Below are positions 16,175 through 26,300 of a stretch of DNA of 64,000 nt, piece after piece. This stretch comes from Isosphaeraceae bacterium (GTDB lineage Bacteria > Planctomycetota > Planctomycetia > Isosphaerales > Isosphaeraceae), in assembly GCA_031291845.1 (NCBI GenBank), contig JARLIH010000074.1, forward strand, positions 1 through 64,000, read 5' to 3'. A program made the position numbers and the translations under genes. Position 1 is the stretch's first letter; each line of letters starts with the position of its first letter. A model generated the notes under the pieces. It had not been told where the DNA came from. It searched no databases and saw only the letters and a list, made by a program, of their open reading frames with translations.

Positions 16175-18411
16175 GACATGGCCTCCTGGATAATGCGGCG
16201 TGAGGGCGGAGTTTCGGCTCGTTCCATCACGCGTTGCGAGACTACGTCAGGACGAGACGCCAGCGCGAGGGCTGATTCGCCCTTTACCCCGTCGGCGGGC
16301 CCAGTTCCCTCGGCCCCGAGCCGCAGGGAATTCACGATGACCAGCGCGCTGCTCCCCACCATCAAGAGTGCAGCCAGCGCAGGGTTCAGCCAGCCAAACG
16401 CCGCGCAGAAAACGCCGACGATGTTGTACCCAAAGGCCCAGGCGAGGTTGCCCCGGATGACCCGCACGGTCCGCCGCGCCAGATCGATGGCCCACGGGAG
16501 GCGCTCGAGGTCATCGCCAAGCAGGCAGACGAGGGCCGAGTCGCGCGACAGGTCCGTGCCGCAACCCAGGGCCACCCCGACGTCGCTCGCGGCGAGTGCG
16601 GGCGCATCGTTGATTCCGTCGCCGACCATCGCGACAGCGCCAAACTGCTCGCGCGCCTCCTGCACTGCGGCCACCTTGCCGGCCGGCAGCAGGCCCGCCT
16701 CGACGCGCAGACCAAACTGCTTGGCGAGGGCCTTCCCGCGCGCGGCCTGGTCGCCGGTCAGGATCGCCAGGTCGAGCGCCATGCCGCGCAAGCGGCTCAC
16801 GGCCACTACGGCCGAGGGGCGAGTCTGTTCGTCAAAGAGGAACAGGCCGCGAACGCTGCCGTCCCACCCGACGAACGACAACGACTGACCCTGAGCGCCG
16901 GCGGTTTCGGCCGAGTGTACGAGCTCCGGGGTTAGCCGAAGCCCCGCATCGGTCATGAAACGCGCGCTACCGAGAAACACGCGTGTCCCCGTAATACCGA
17001 CAGCGCCCGAGACCCCTAGGCCGGCGTGCGTGCGGACGTCCGACAGTGTCTCCTGCTGGTCCGGACTGTCCGCATACTCGAAAATCGCCCGCGAGAGCAC
17101 ATGGCCGGACGACGACGCCAGGCCCAAGGCCAGCGCAAGGGCCGTTTCGCGTTCATCACCCGTGGCTCGGAACTCGGCCACCCGGGGCGTCCCGGTGGTC
17201 AGTGTACCGGTCTTGTCGAAGCGAACCGCCTGAACCGAGGCGAGGCGTTCGAGCGCATCGCCGCTACGGAACAGCACCTGCCCGGCCGCCGCCCGGCCGA
17301 GGGCGGTCCAGACGGCCAGTGGTGTGGCCAGACCGAGGGCGCACGGGCAAGAGATCAACACGACCGCGAGCGCTGCCATCAAACCGCGCTCCAGCCCGCC
17401 GGTCAAAGTGTGGGCGAGCAACGTCGCGAGCGCGACCGCCGTGACGGCGGGCACAAACCAGGACGAGACGCGGTCGGCGATCCGTTCGTACGCCCCCTTC
17501 AATTGCCTTGCCGCGCGCACCATCTCGATCAGGCGCGCGAGCGTGCCGGATGCGCCCGCGGCGGTGACTTCCAGCGTGAGGTCGCCGTCGAGGTCGAGCG
17601 TCCCCCCGAGGACCACGTCGCCCGGCTGCTTCAAGACCGGCTGGCTCTCGCCGGTCAACACCTGCTCGTCGACGAAAGCGAGGTTACAGACGACCCGGCC
17701 GTCGGCCGGGATACGCTCGCCGGGCAAGACTCGCAGCGCATCGCCGCGCGCGAGCTCACCGAGCGGCACGAGCTCCTCCCGGCCGTCGCGCACCCGCCGC
17801 ACCTGCTCGGGGAGCAGCTTCTCGAGACGCTCGAGCGCGTCGGTCGCGCGCTGTTTGCCGGTCGCCTCGAGCCAGCGCCCGAGGGTTACCATCACGAGGA
17901 CCACGCAGCCGACCTCGAAGTAGATCGGGCCATGACCACGCACGACCGAGACCACGGAGAAAAGGAACGCGGCCACAACGCCGGACGCCAGCAAGATGTC
18001 GGTCGAGAGCACTCCGCGGCGCAGCTCCCGCACGGCGTTCTCGATCAGCGGGCCACCCAGCAGCAACAGCACCGGCGCGGCGAACACGAGCGCCACGTAC
18101 CGGAACAGGCCACTGAACGCAACGGCCAGCCGGCTCGTCTCGTCAACGCCGTAGACGTCGGTCGTCCAGAGCGCCATGGTGAAGGCCACGACGTTCATCG
18201 TGAAGAAGACCGCCAGACCGAGCCGGGTCAACGCTGCGCGTGCTGCGCCTCGGTCACCCCGCTCGAGGCTGATTGCCGCGGCGACCTGGCAGCCGAAACA
18301 GCAGTAGTGCGGACCCTCGACCTTCGCGTCCCGGCTCCGTCCCCACCAGGGGGCCGGCACGGGCAACTGGCAATGGTCGCAAAACACGGGCCCGGCGGGC
18401 TGCGTGGTCAT
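16171..18411 (-). CDS. ccoI: Copper-translocating P-type ATPase CcoI/FixI
   Basis: The ATG at 18411 gives MTTQPAGPVFCDHC; an upstream in-frame extension overlaps the preceding small gene and is rejected. The N-terminus (about residues 10-42) is a Cys-rich metal-binding module with CDHC and YCCFGC. P1B-ATPase motifs follow: TGES (about 275), the membrane copper site CPC in ISCPCALGLATPLA, the phosphorylation site DKTGTLT, TGDQ and GDGINDAPAL. CcoI exports copper to the periplasm for loading the CuB centre of cbb3 oxidase. The normally conserved HP dipeptide of the nucleotide domain reads HV (SSGHVLSRAI). The 746-aa length is normal for the family. Both ends overlap neighbours by four bases, so it is tightly coupled in the operon. 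Confidence 0.92.
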   Translation of the reverse strand: MTTQPAGPVFCDHCQLPVPAPWWGRSRDAKVEGPHYCCFGCQVAAAISLERGDRGAARAALTRLGLAVFFTMNVVAFTMALWTTDVYGVDETSRLAVAFSGLFRYVALVFAAPVLLLLGGPLIENAVRELRRGVLSTDILLASGVVAAFLFSVVSVVRGHGPIYFEVGCVVLVMVTLGRWLEATGKQRATDALERLEKLLPEQVRRVRDGREELVPLGELARGDALRVLPGERIPADGRVVCNLAFVDEQVLTGESQPVLKQPGDVVLGGTLDLDGDLTLEVTAAGASGTLARLIEMVRAARQLKGAYERIADRVSSWFVPAVTAVALATLLAHTLTGGLERGLMAALAVVLISCPCALGLATPLAVWTALGRAAAGQVLFRSGDALERLASVQAVRFDKTGTLTTGTPRVAEFRATGDERETALALALGLASSSGHVLSRAIFEYADSPDQQETLSDVRTHAGLGVSGAVGITGTRVFLGSARFMTDAGLRLTPELVHSAETAGAQGQSLSFVGWDGSVRGLFLFDEQTRPSAVVAVSRLRGMALDLAILTGDQAARGKALAKQFGLRVEAGLLPAGKVAAVQEAREQFGAVAMVGDGINDAPALAASDVGVALGCGTDLSRDSALVCLLGDDLERLPWAIDLARRTVRVIRGNLAWAFGYNIVGVFCAAFGWLNPALAALLMVGSSALVIVNSLRLGAEGTGPADGVKGESALALASRPDVVSQRVMERAETPPSRRIIQEAMS

Positions 18412-18584
18412 GGTGGAGAGACCATCTCGGTCGCGAGCGCGGGGAGGAGATATCTGAGCACGTAATACGCCGAGAAGATCCAGAATATGACCCAGAGCAG
18501 GTGCACGTACCACGGCACCTTGCTCCCGGTGTAGTAGTGGAAACGCTGGTCCTCTTGGGCTGTCGTCGATTCGACCTGGGCCAT
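18408..18584 (-). CDS. 58-aa single-pass membrane protein of the oxidase operon
   Basis: The frame starts at an ATG at 18584 (MAQVESTTAQEDQRFHYYTG) and contains one strong membrane helix, VPWYVHLLWVIFWIFSAYYV, before a short acidic tail. Its TGA overlaps the ccoI ATG (ATGA), which supports real translation. Tiny one-helix proteins (CcoQ, CcoS or CcoP N-terminal anchors) are common in cbb3 clusters. This one lacks a recognisable CcoQ or CcoS motif, so I leave it unnamed. It may stabilise the oxidase or anchor a c-type cytochrome. Confidence 0.72.
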   Translation of the reverse strand: MAQVESTTAQEDQRFHYYTGSKVPWYVHLLWVIFWIFSAYYVLRYLLPALATEMVSPP

Positions 18585-18749
18585 CGGCTCGATCCCTTCA
18601 TCGAAAAAGTCAGCTTGGCGCGCTTCAAGCGTCCGAACGTTCGATAGCGGCCGGACGCGGCTGAGCCAACCCGGGGGGGCCTGGGTAGGACCAGCCGCGC
18701 CGGCCGGCTTGACGACTGGGAGCGACCTCTCGGGGGGGCGGTGAGAGCA

Positions 18750-19055
18750 TCACTCGTCGTCGAGCATCCGCTCGGTTTCCAGCATTGTCTTCTTGGGCTG
18801 CTCGATGTCGCGAAACATTCCGTGGAGGATCGCCCACAGGAACAGGCAAAAAAACCCGAGGCTCGCCAGCAGGTAGTTCAGAATCGGCGAGATGGCGAAC
18901 ACGCCGTCCACGTCGCCCCGGAACAGCGCGATGAATTCGCGGAACTTGTTCGCGAACCCCAGCAGGCTCGGGATGAGGATCACGAGTGCGAGGACCAGCG
19001 TCGTGAGATGCGGCGATCGCCCGGCGGTTGGCTTGACTGCGGAACCGGTGCTCAT
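18750..19055 (-). CDS. 101-aa two-helix membrane protein of the oxidase operon
   Basis: The product has two membrane helices: LTTLVLALVILIPSLLGFAN (about residues 18-37) and ILNYLLASLGFFCLFLWAIL (about 58-77). A charged C-terminus ends in ERMLDDE. It lies 12 bases downstream of ccoO on the same strand. I do not recognise a family; position suggests an accessory subunit or assembly factor. The following 165 bases to the next small gene hold no coding sequence that I can support. Confidence 0.7.
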   Translation of the reverse strand: MSTGSAVKPTAGRSPHLTTLVLALVILIPSLLGFANKFREFIALFRGDVDGVFAISPILNYLLASLGFFCLFLWAILHGMFRDIEQPKKTMLETERMLDDE

Positions 19056-19067
19056 GAGAGACCTTCC

Positions 19068-19751
19068 TTATTTCAACTCGACGTCCTTGACGTTCGACGC
19101 CTGGTAGTCTTTGTAGTAGGGGTAGCTCTCGAGCCACGAGCCGAGCCACTGGACATAGGCGATGAGCGCCAGCCCGCGCTTGTTGGGCTTATCGGGTGCG
19201 CCGTCGAACAACCAGGGGTAATCGGGCATCGGCGACCCCTCGGACAGCAATGTCGGCTGGAAGAAGTGCACCGCCTGCCAGTCGTTCGACCGCCGGCCGC
19301 CTTCGCGGCAGAGATCGGGGCCAACCCGGCGAGTGCCGAACATCACGGGGCGCTGCAGCTCGTTCTGGTACTCCTCGGTCTTCGAGACCGGTCCCCAGCG
19401 TCGATCTTCATTGGACACAGGCCGGATGAACTGGCTGTGGCAGTGCCAGCACCCTTCTCCGACGTAGACCGAGCGACCGACCCGCAACGCGTCGGCGCAC
19501 GTCTGGTTGAGCCACGCCTCGCGCTTCGGCGTCTCTTCCGGCGGTGAGCCGAACGCCGCCTTGAAGCTCTCGGGATACCGCCTTGCCAGGTCCTCGAACT
19601 GATAACGGAGGTTGCCGTTGACCAGTTCCTCGGCCTTCTTCTCCGGAATGTTGCGGTACATCAGGATCGGCACGAGACCGTTCGAGAGGAACGCGATCCC
19701 GAAGAAGAACAACCCCGCGATCAATAGTACGCCCGACTTCTTTTCAAACAT
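19068..19751 (-). CDS. ccoO: cbb3-type cytochrome c oxidase subunit II (monoheme)
   Basis: The ATG at 19751 gives MFEKKSGVLLIAG and a membrane anchor (about residues 6-28). The periplasmic part has one c-type heme site, CWHCH, within GEGCWHCHSQFIRPV. Further features of FixO/CcoO are RRVGPDL and the axial-Met region SPMPDYPWLF. The subunit passes electrons from the CcoP-like cytochrome toward CcoN. At 227 aa it is of normal length. It lies 19 bases after ccoN. Confidence 0.92.
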   Translation of the reverse strand: MFEKKSGVLLIAGLFFFGIAFLSNGLVPILMYRNIPEKKAEELVNGNLRYQFEDLARRYPESFKAAFGSPPEETPKREAWLNQTCADALRVGRSVYVGEGCWHCHSQFIRPVSNEDRRWGPVSKTEEYQNELQRPVMFGTRRVGPDLCREGGRRSNDWQAVHFFQPTLLSEGSPMPDYPWLFDGAPDKPNKRGLALIAYVQWLGSWLESYPYYKDYQASNVKDVELK

Positions 19752-19770
19752 GAAAGGTCTTCCTCGTCGA

Positions 19771-21183
19771 TCACATGGTGGCGGCCGCGGCAAGGGCCGC
19801 CGGCTCCTCGGCCGGCCTCGCCTTTACGTAGGTCAGTGCGATGTTGGTCAGGAACAGAATCAACCCGGTGAACATCATGGACCCCGCGACCAACCGCACC
19901 GCCCAGAACGGGATGGAGAACTCGATCGATACGTCCCAGGGCAAGAGCGACGACCACAGGTAACCCTGGAACGGTCCCGCGACGATCAGGTCGGCCGACA
20001 TCAAGCCAATGCCGAGCGCGGACAGCCAGTAGTGCCACTCGCAGAGCGCCTGGCTGTACCAACTGGTCTTGAGCAAGCGCGGGAACAGGTACGTCATGAT
20101 TCCCAGCAGCCACATGCTGAACACGCCGAACATGACCATATGGGCGTGGCCGACCACCCAGTCGGTGAAGTGGATCAGCGCCTGAAACGTCAGCGTCGTC
20201 TGGAACGCACACTGAAGGCAAGTGAGGCCGTAAAAGACCATCCCGGTGTAGAACCAGCGGATCGGCAGGTTGTCCCGGAGCGCTCCGGCCGTTCCCTTCA
20301 GCGTGGCGAAGAAGTTAATCAAGACGGTCGTCACCACCATCTCCACCGCGATCGTGGAGATCACGGCCCCGTACTGGAGGAACATCGGGATCGGCGTGTA
20401 GAGGAAGTGGTGGATGCCGGTCAGCGGGTAGAAGAAGGCCAGGCCCCAGAAACCCACGAGCGACAGACCGTGGCTCCAGATCGGCTTGCGGAGCATGATC
20501 GGCACGAAGTAGTACATCAGGCCCCAGCCCAGGGGAGTGACGAACAGGCCCACGAGGTCGTGGATGAAGAGGCCTCCCACGGCCCCGGCGGCCGTGCCGG
20601 GTACGAAGTACTGCGGGATGAAGTTCCCCATCGCGTACGTCAAGAACGTCCAGACGAAGGACGCCGTGAAGTACCAGAGCGTGACGTACATCGGCCCCTT
20701 CGTCTTGATGATCGGGGTCAGGAAGTTGATCGCGACCAGCAAGAGACCGGCCAGCGCGAGCGGGTCGATCCACACCGGGGTCTCGCCCCACTCCAGCCCC
20801 TGCGCCTGGCCGAGCAGGATGCCGACGGCCGTCGACAGCACCACGACCTGCCATGCGGCGAAGATGAACCGCGAGAGCTTCGCGTTCAGCACCGGCTTGA
20901 GCGTCAGCCGCGGGACCGCCCAGTGCAGCGCCCCGAGAAACGCGTTCGCGAGGAACCCGTAGGCGATGGCGTTCGTGTGCACCATCCGCCAGCGGCCCGG
21001 CGAAAAGATCTCGATGCCGCGCAGCGGGTTGTGGCGGACGAGCTGAAAGCCCATCAGGAACCCGCCGAGCATCGATACGAACATGTAGCCCAGCGCTGCC
21101 AGGAAGTACCAGCGCACAAGCTGTTCGTCGACCAGATCCTCGTGCCGGGGGTGATCTTGTTCCAAGCGCATTGCTTCACTCAT
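19771..21183 (-). CDS. ccoN: cbb3-type cytochrome c oxidase subunit I
   Basis: The ATG at 21183 gives MSEAMRLEQDH; 57 upstream in-frame codons are Ser/Arg-rich and rejected. The 470-aa protein has about twelve helices with the heme and copper ligands of the C-family heme-copper oxidases: the low-spin heme His in MVHTNAIAYG, HDLVGLFVTPLGWG, the CuB pair in TGIHHFLYTP, and the VGHAHMVMFG heme ligands. It catalyses O2 reduction to water coupled to proton pumping, and works at low oxygen. It sits 16 bases after the coiled-coil membrane gene. Confidence 0.94.
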   Translation of the reverse strand: MSEAMRLEQDHPRHEDLVDEQLVRWYFLAALGYMFVSMLGGFLMGFQLVRHNPLRGIEIFSPGRWRMVHTNAIAYGFLANAFLGALHWAVPRLTLKPVLNAKLSRFIFAAWQVVVLSTAVGILLGQAQGLEWGETPVWIDPLALAGLLLVAINFLTPIIKTKGPMYVTLWYFTASFVWTFLTYAMGNFIPQYFVPGTAAGAVGGLFIHDLVGLFVTPLGWGLMYYFVPIMLRKPIWSHGLSLVGFWGLAFFYPLTGIHHFLYTPIPMFLQYGAVISTIAVEMVVTTVLINFFATLKGTAGALRDNLPIRWFYTGMVFYGLTCLQCAFQTTLTFQALIHFTDWVVGHAHMVMFGVFSMWLLGIMTYLFPRLLKTSWYSQALCEWHYWLSALGIGLMSADLIVAGPFQGYLWSSLLPWDVSIEFSIPFWAVRLVAGSMMFTGLILFLTNIALTYVKARPAEEPAALAAAATM

Positions 21184-21199
21184 AAAAGTAAGACTCCGA

Positions 21200-21877
21200 T
21201 CAGCGCGCGGCATCCGCCGCAACGGCGCGCTCTGTCCCGTTCGGCCGCCGGTAGGGTGTGAACTGCCCGAGCGGGTACAGCAGTACGATCGTCCAGCCGA
21301 AGACGAGGTGCGTCGCCGCGGCCACCCACCACGGGAGGAGCCGGTTGTCGACAATCCAGTTGCCGCCGAAGAGGGCCGGCTGCAGCCACGAGAGGATGCC
21401 GTAAAAGTTGATCAGCCAGATCGCGAGCGAGACCAGGCTCGCCACGGCGAAACGCTTGAGGATCGGCCCGCTGGGCGTGAACTTCGTGAGCGCGAGGTAA
21501 ACCGGGATCCCGAGCAGCATGCCCGTGACCAGATAGAGGCAGCAGCCGAAGGCCAGGATCAGGCCGTCGGGAATCGCGTGGACCGTGGCCGAGCCTTCGG
21601 CGAGCATCAAGGCGCGCTGGCCGAGCGGAAAGGTCAGGTAGATGCGGATCAGCTCCAGCGCGCTCTTACCGGCGATGGGCGCGCCGATCACGTTCAACAG
21701 CAGGCTCGCCATCGCGCCGAAGATGCCGAGCAGGAAGCCGGTCGTGGCATAGTAAACCGGGTAGTACGTCAGCGATTGCCACGCGAGGTCGGCTTCCTCC
21801 TCGTTGATTTCCTTCTCGAGCACCTGGACCCGCTGACGCAGGTCATTGAGCTCTTCGCGCAGTTCGTGGACGTCCAT
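21200..21877 (-). CDS. Coiled-coil multi-pass membrane protein of the oxidase operon
   Basis: The ATG at 21877 starts MDVHELREELNDLRQRVQVL, a clear coiled coil (about residues 1-30). Four or five membrane helices follow, including YYATTGFLLGIFGAMASLLL and GLILAFGCCLYLVTGMLLG. A basic C-terminus closes the 225-aa protein. It lies between the diheme cytochrome and ccoN and is clearly operonic. I do not recognise a family; it may be an extra oxidase subunit or assembly factor. An in-frame extension upstream overlaps the cytochrome gene and is not supported. Confidence 0.75.
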   Translation of the reverse strand: MDVHELREELNDLRQRVQVLEKEINEEEADLAWQSLTYYPVYYATTGFLLGIFGAMASLLLNVIGAPIAGKSALELIRIYLTFPLGQRALMLAEGSATVHAIPDGLILAFGCCLYLVTGMLLGIPVYLALTKFTPSGPILKRFAVASLVSLAIWLINFYGILSWLQPALFGGNWIVDNRLLPWWVAAATHLVFGWTIVLLYPLGQFTPYRRPNGTERAVAADAAR

Positions 21878-21911
21878 CGCACGAGTTCCTGTCGGTCCCC
21901 GGTCTGGGGCG

Positions 21912-23081
21912 TTAACGGGTGAGTTGCGACACCGACTCGGCGGCCGGCGCCGAGGACGACGGTTCGACGCCGGGAAGCGGCTTGAGGAGGCCCGCCTCGG
22001 GGACCTCACCCGCGCGCCTGCGGTTCGAGAGATAGAGGACGTAGGAAACAAGGTTCCACGCCGTCTCCGGTTCTTGTTGAAACGCGCTTCGGAACGAAGG
22101 CATCGGGGTGCCGTTGATCCCGGAGTCGACGTGGCGGTAGAGGTCGATCGGCTCGGTCCCTCCGCGGAGCATGCCGGAGGTGAGGTCCGCGGCCTTGGTC
22201 GGGTTGCCCCAGGAGTCGACGCCGATGTTTTCCTTCGTCTGGCCGCGGCCGTCGTCGCCGTGGCATTTCGAGCAGCCTTTGCTGAGGAACGCAGCCTTGC
22301 CCGCCTGGACCGTCGTGGCGGAGAACTCGGGCATCGGAGTGGCCGGATAGACGACCTGCGACGGAGCCGCCTTCCACTTCTTGAGGATGCCGTCGATGAG
22401 CTCGGGGACCCGCGCGGGGTCAACGTCGCCGTCGAATTCGGCCGCGTCGGCGAGCTGCGACTCGAGCTCGCCGCGCCGCGTGAGTGCGAGGACGTAATCG
22501 ACGACCGCTTCGAGGTCCGCCTTGGAAAGCAAGTCGAACGACGGCATCGAAGTCCCCATGACGCCGCGCCGGACGGTCCGAATCAAGTCGTCGCGCAGCG
22601 GTTTGGCACCGTAGGTCGTGGAGGTAAACTTGAAGATGCCGGCCCGGTAGTCGCGCGGGCGAGGGATCATGTAGCGGCCGGCAGGGCCGTTACCGTCTCC
22701 GGAGGTTCCATGGCACTGCGTACAGTACCGCTTGTAGACGACGGCCCCCTTACGAACCGAGGCAAGCTCGGCTTTGTCGCCGCCAAGCACCTTAACCGCG
22801 CCGGGCGTGCCGCACTGTTCCTCGAGGACGTTCCGCACTTTGTCCCGGAATTTCGGCTCGAGCTTCGCGGCCTGCTTGCTCGTCACGAAGATCTCCGGCT
22901 CCGGCCTCCGGGCACACCCGCTCGTGAGCGAGGGGACAAGCGCGACGATGAGCGCCCCGGCTGTGCGAACGGAAAACCATCGCGCCGTTGCGCGCTCGTG
23001 CGGGGTTACGGCTGCTGTCTCGGGCCGCGAGCAGCGCGGGGCGGCCGTTCGAGATCGAGACTCTTGGGTCACTCTCATCAC
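21912..23081 (-). CDS. Diheme cytochrome c, CcoP-like, first gene of the oxidase operon
   Basis: The 389-aa product has a long N-terminus with a hydrophobic stretch, TAGALIVALVPSLTSGC (about residues 40-56), that may be a signal or lipoprotein anchor. Two c-type heme sites follow, CTQCH (about residue 119) and CSKCH (about 275). Distal Met candidates lie in GTSMPSFD and GTPMPSF. It probably feeds electrons to CcoO/CcoN in place of CcoP. Canonical CcoP is membrane-bound by N-terminal helices and shorter; that gene is not present in this cluster. The true start is uncertain because the first 35 residues look unconserved. Confidence 0.85.
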   Translation of the reverse strand: MMRVTQESRSRTAAPRCSRPETAAVTPHERATARWFSVRTAGALIVALVPSLTSGCARRPEPEIFVTSKQAAKLEPKFRDKVRNVLEEQCGTPGAVKVLGGDKAELASVRKGAVVYKRYCTQCHGTSGDGNGPAGRYMIPRPRDYRAGIFKFTSTTYGAKPLRDDLIRTVRRGVMGTSMPSFDLLSKADLEAVVDYVLALTRRGELESQLADAAEFDGDVDPARVPELIDGILKKWKAAPSQVVYPATPMPEFSATTVQAGKAAFLSKGCSKCHGDDGRGQTKENIGVDSWGNPTKAADLTSGMLRGGTEPIDLYRHVDSGINGTPMPSFRSAFQQEPETAWNLVSYVLYLSNRRRAGEVPEAGLLKPLPGVEPSSSAPAAESVSQLTR

Positions 23082-23177
23082 AAAACCCGGCCTCCGGGTT
23101 CCCGAGGTTCACAGTACGTAGGCTCTCCGGACACTCGCACGGCGAACGCGCAGAGTGAATGGCTCGTCGAGCGCAAC

Positions 23178-23221
23178 AAAAAACCCCGACCGATGTCCGC
23201 AGACACCGGGCCGGGGCTTTC
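23178..23221 (-). terminator. Intrinsic terminator downstream of the PAS kinase gene
   Basis: On the minus strand a GC stem (GCCCCGGCC pairing with GGTCGGGGT) is followed by TTTTTT. It lies about 100 bases beyond the stop of the kinase gene at 23324 and just before the oxidase operon start at 23081. Confidence 0.7.
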
Positions 23222-23323
23222 TTAGCCAACGAAGGTTACCCATCGCGAGCAACCTTATGCCGGTAATGTATTCGAAAGAATGGCGGGCGTCAAGGTTCCG
23301 TCACAACATTCTTGCTCCACCCG

Positions 23324-26300
23324 TCACCGGGAAGCACTTGGCGCAATTGTGTCCATGGGAATTGTGATATGAACTTGTGTTCCTTCGCCGGGCGCGGAGA
23401 GGATCTCGATGCGACCGCCGAGCAGGGCTGCGCGCTCCCGCATGCCGAGCAGGCCGAGCCCCGTACCCCGCGCTGCACGCTCGCGGGCGAGGGTGGGATC
23501 GAAGCCGATGCCATCATCGCCCACGGTCATTGACAGCTCATGCCCCTCCCGCCGCAGGTCGACCCAGACGTGGCGCGCGGAGGCATAGCGCGTGACGTTC
23601 GTGAGGGCCTCCTGGGCAATCCGGAAGCACGCCGTCTCGATTGGGGCCGGCGCGCGAATGTCGGGCGGGTCGGCGGTCAATCGCGCCTCGACCCCCAAGC
23701 GCCTCGCCAGGCGATCGACGTACCAACGCAGTGCCGACAGGAGGCCGAAGTCGTCCAGCATCGACGGCCGAAGGTCGAGCGACAGGCTGCGCACCTGCTC
23801 GATCAACTGGTCGATGAGCTGCACCCCGTCGTCGGCGATGCCCTTGCGCAGCGCGGCATCGGACGCGTCGGCCCCGGCCTGGATACCCAGCTTCAGGGCG
23901 GTGAGCGACTGGCCGATCTCGTCGTGCAGCTCGCGGGCGAGCCGCCGGCGCTCAGCCTCCTGCGCGGCGATCGACTGCTGTGAAAGTGCGAGCAGCCGGC
24001 GCCTGCCGCGCCGGACTTGCCGGAAGAGGCGGGCCTGTCGCAGCGCGATCGCGAGGAGGTCGGCCACCTCACGGACGACTTCGAGGTGCTCGGGATCGGG
24101 CGGCCCGGGCCGGTCGAAGTAGAGAACCAACGCACCGAGAATGCGCCCCTTATAGGTGAGGGGCTCCCGGAGCGAGGCGCGCCCGCGGCTGGTCTCCCCC
24201 GTGACCTGGCAACAAGGGAGATCGGACGCTGGCGACGGCGCCAAACACGACGTCCACTCGTCGCCGGTGACCGCTGAGTCCAGCGCCTGGGCTTGCTCCG
24301 GCGGCAAGACGCCGCGAACGGCGAGCACGGTCCGCCGCCCGTTCCGCGCGTCAACCAGGTCGACCCGCCCGCAACAGCAAGGGACTAACTGGAGCAAGTG
24401 GTCGAGCGCCGTGCGCCCGACCTCGTGCGGCGAGGCGGCCGACAAGATCGCCTGGTCGAGCTGTCTCAACCGCATCAGGCGATCGAGCAAGCGCGCGTTC
24501 GCCGCTTCCGCCCGCTTACGGCGCGTGATGTCCTTGACCTGGCCGACAACGTACAGCGGTTGTCCGCGAGCGTCGCCGACGGCCGAGACGCAGAGCAAAC
24601 CCCACAGTTCGTGCCCCTGCTTATGAATATATCGCTTCTCCATCTGGTACGTACGGATCTCGCCGCGAAGTAGCCTGCGGAAGGCGGAGACGTCTTTCTC
24701 GAGATCTTCGGGGTGCGTGATCGACTGAAAATCCGTCGCGAGCAGTTCGCTTTCCGTGTAGCCGGTGAACTCGCAGAGGCTGCCGTTGAGCTCGAGGAAG
24801 CGGCCGTCGGGCGCGATGATCGCCATCCCGATCGCCGCCGAGTCGAACGCTCCCCGAAACCGCGCCTCGCTCACCCGCAGCGCCTCCTCGGCGCGGATGC
24901 GGAAGGAGATGTCCGTGGAGATGCCGCAAGTGGCATAGGCGACGCCCCGCACGTCGTAGAGTGGCGCCTTGATCGAGAGATACTTGCGGAGCCCGTCGGC
25001 ATGGGGCGCGTTTTCCTCGAACTCGAGGGTGCGGCCGGCTTCGAGGGCAAGGCGGTCGTTGTCCCGGAATGCCTCGGCAATCGCCAGCGGGAACAGCTCG
25101 TAGTCGGTCTTGCCAACGACCATCTCCTTGGACGTCTTGAAGACTTCGCCCCATTTACGGTTCACGAAGAGGTAACGGCCCGAGAGATCCTTCAGATAGA
25201 TGACCGCCTTCGAGCTGTCGAGCACCGCCTGGAGCCGCTGCTCGCTATCGCGCAAGGCTTCCTCGGCGCGCTTGCGGTCGGTGATCTCGGCGAGCTCGAT
25301 CACCGCTCGGCGGGGCCCTTGGCCAAGGAAGGGGAGCACCCGTACCGCGAACCACCGGCGCGATTCGAAAGCTTCACACATGTAACTTAGAGCGAACGTC
25401 GTGTGGCGGCCGGCGAGCACGGCGCGCAGTCCCTCGGCGAGCTCGGCCGCCGCCGCGGACTCGTTACCGCGCAACTCGTCACACGCGGCGAGGTAGTTCG
25501 TCCCTTCGCCGGCAGCCGCGATCAGCCGCACGTCCGACTCCATCGCCGACTCACGCCAACGGCGGTTCACGGCCAGAATGGTGCCGTCGTCCGCCACGAC
25601 CGCGACATGAGCCGACAACGAGTCGAGCACGCCGCGCACGAACCGTTCCGACTCATGCACGGCGCGCTCCGTCCGCCGCTCCTCCGCGACATCGCGCATC
25701 ACCACGACCCGCGCGGGGCGACCGTCGACGCCCAGCTCGCTCGACGTGATCTCCGCCTCGATCAACGTGCCGTCCTTCGTGCGATGCCGCCAGATTCCCG
25801 CGGGGACGTGCGGCAGACCCTTGTACAGGCCGATCTGTTCCCAGAGAGGGGGCACTTCCAAGGGGGGGCGGATATCCGCCACCTTCAGGCCCAGAAACGC
25901 CTCGCGGCTGTACCCGTACCGCTCGACCGCCGCGCGGTTGACGTCCAAGATCGCGAGCGTTTCCACGTCGTAAACGTACGACGGGTTGGACAACGCCTCG
26001 AACAGCAGACGGTAGCGAGCTTCGCTCTCGAGGAGCGCGGCTTCGGTCCGTTTCTGGCGGATCGCACCCTCGATCACACGCTCGAACGTATCGGCATCGT
26101 CTCGGTCCGCGAACAGGCAGTCCGCCGCGCCCGCCTGCGAGGCCGTCCCCCGTACCGCCCGATCTGCGTGCCGGGCCAGCAAAATGAGCGGCGGCACGCC
26201 ACCCGCACGCACGGCCTCGCGGATGAACTCCAGCCCCCCGCTCACACCAAACCGCTCCGCGACCAGCGCGACCTCATGGACGCCCCGTTTGAGTTCGGCC

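Noticed and set aside
17026-18465. 479-codon plus-strand frame antisense to ccoI
   Set aside because: All P-type ATPase motifs lie on the minus strand; this frame is a shadow.
19612-21261. 549-codon plus-strand frame antisense to ccoN and ccoO
   Set aside because: The heme ligand motifs are on the other strand; the product is His/Arg-rich low complexity.
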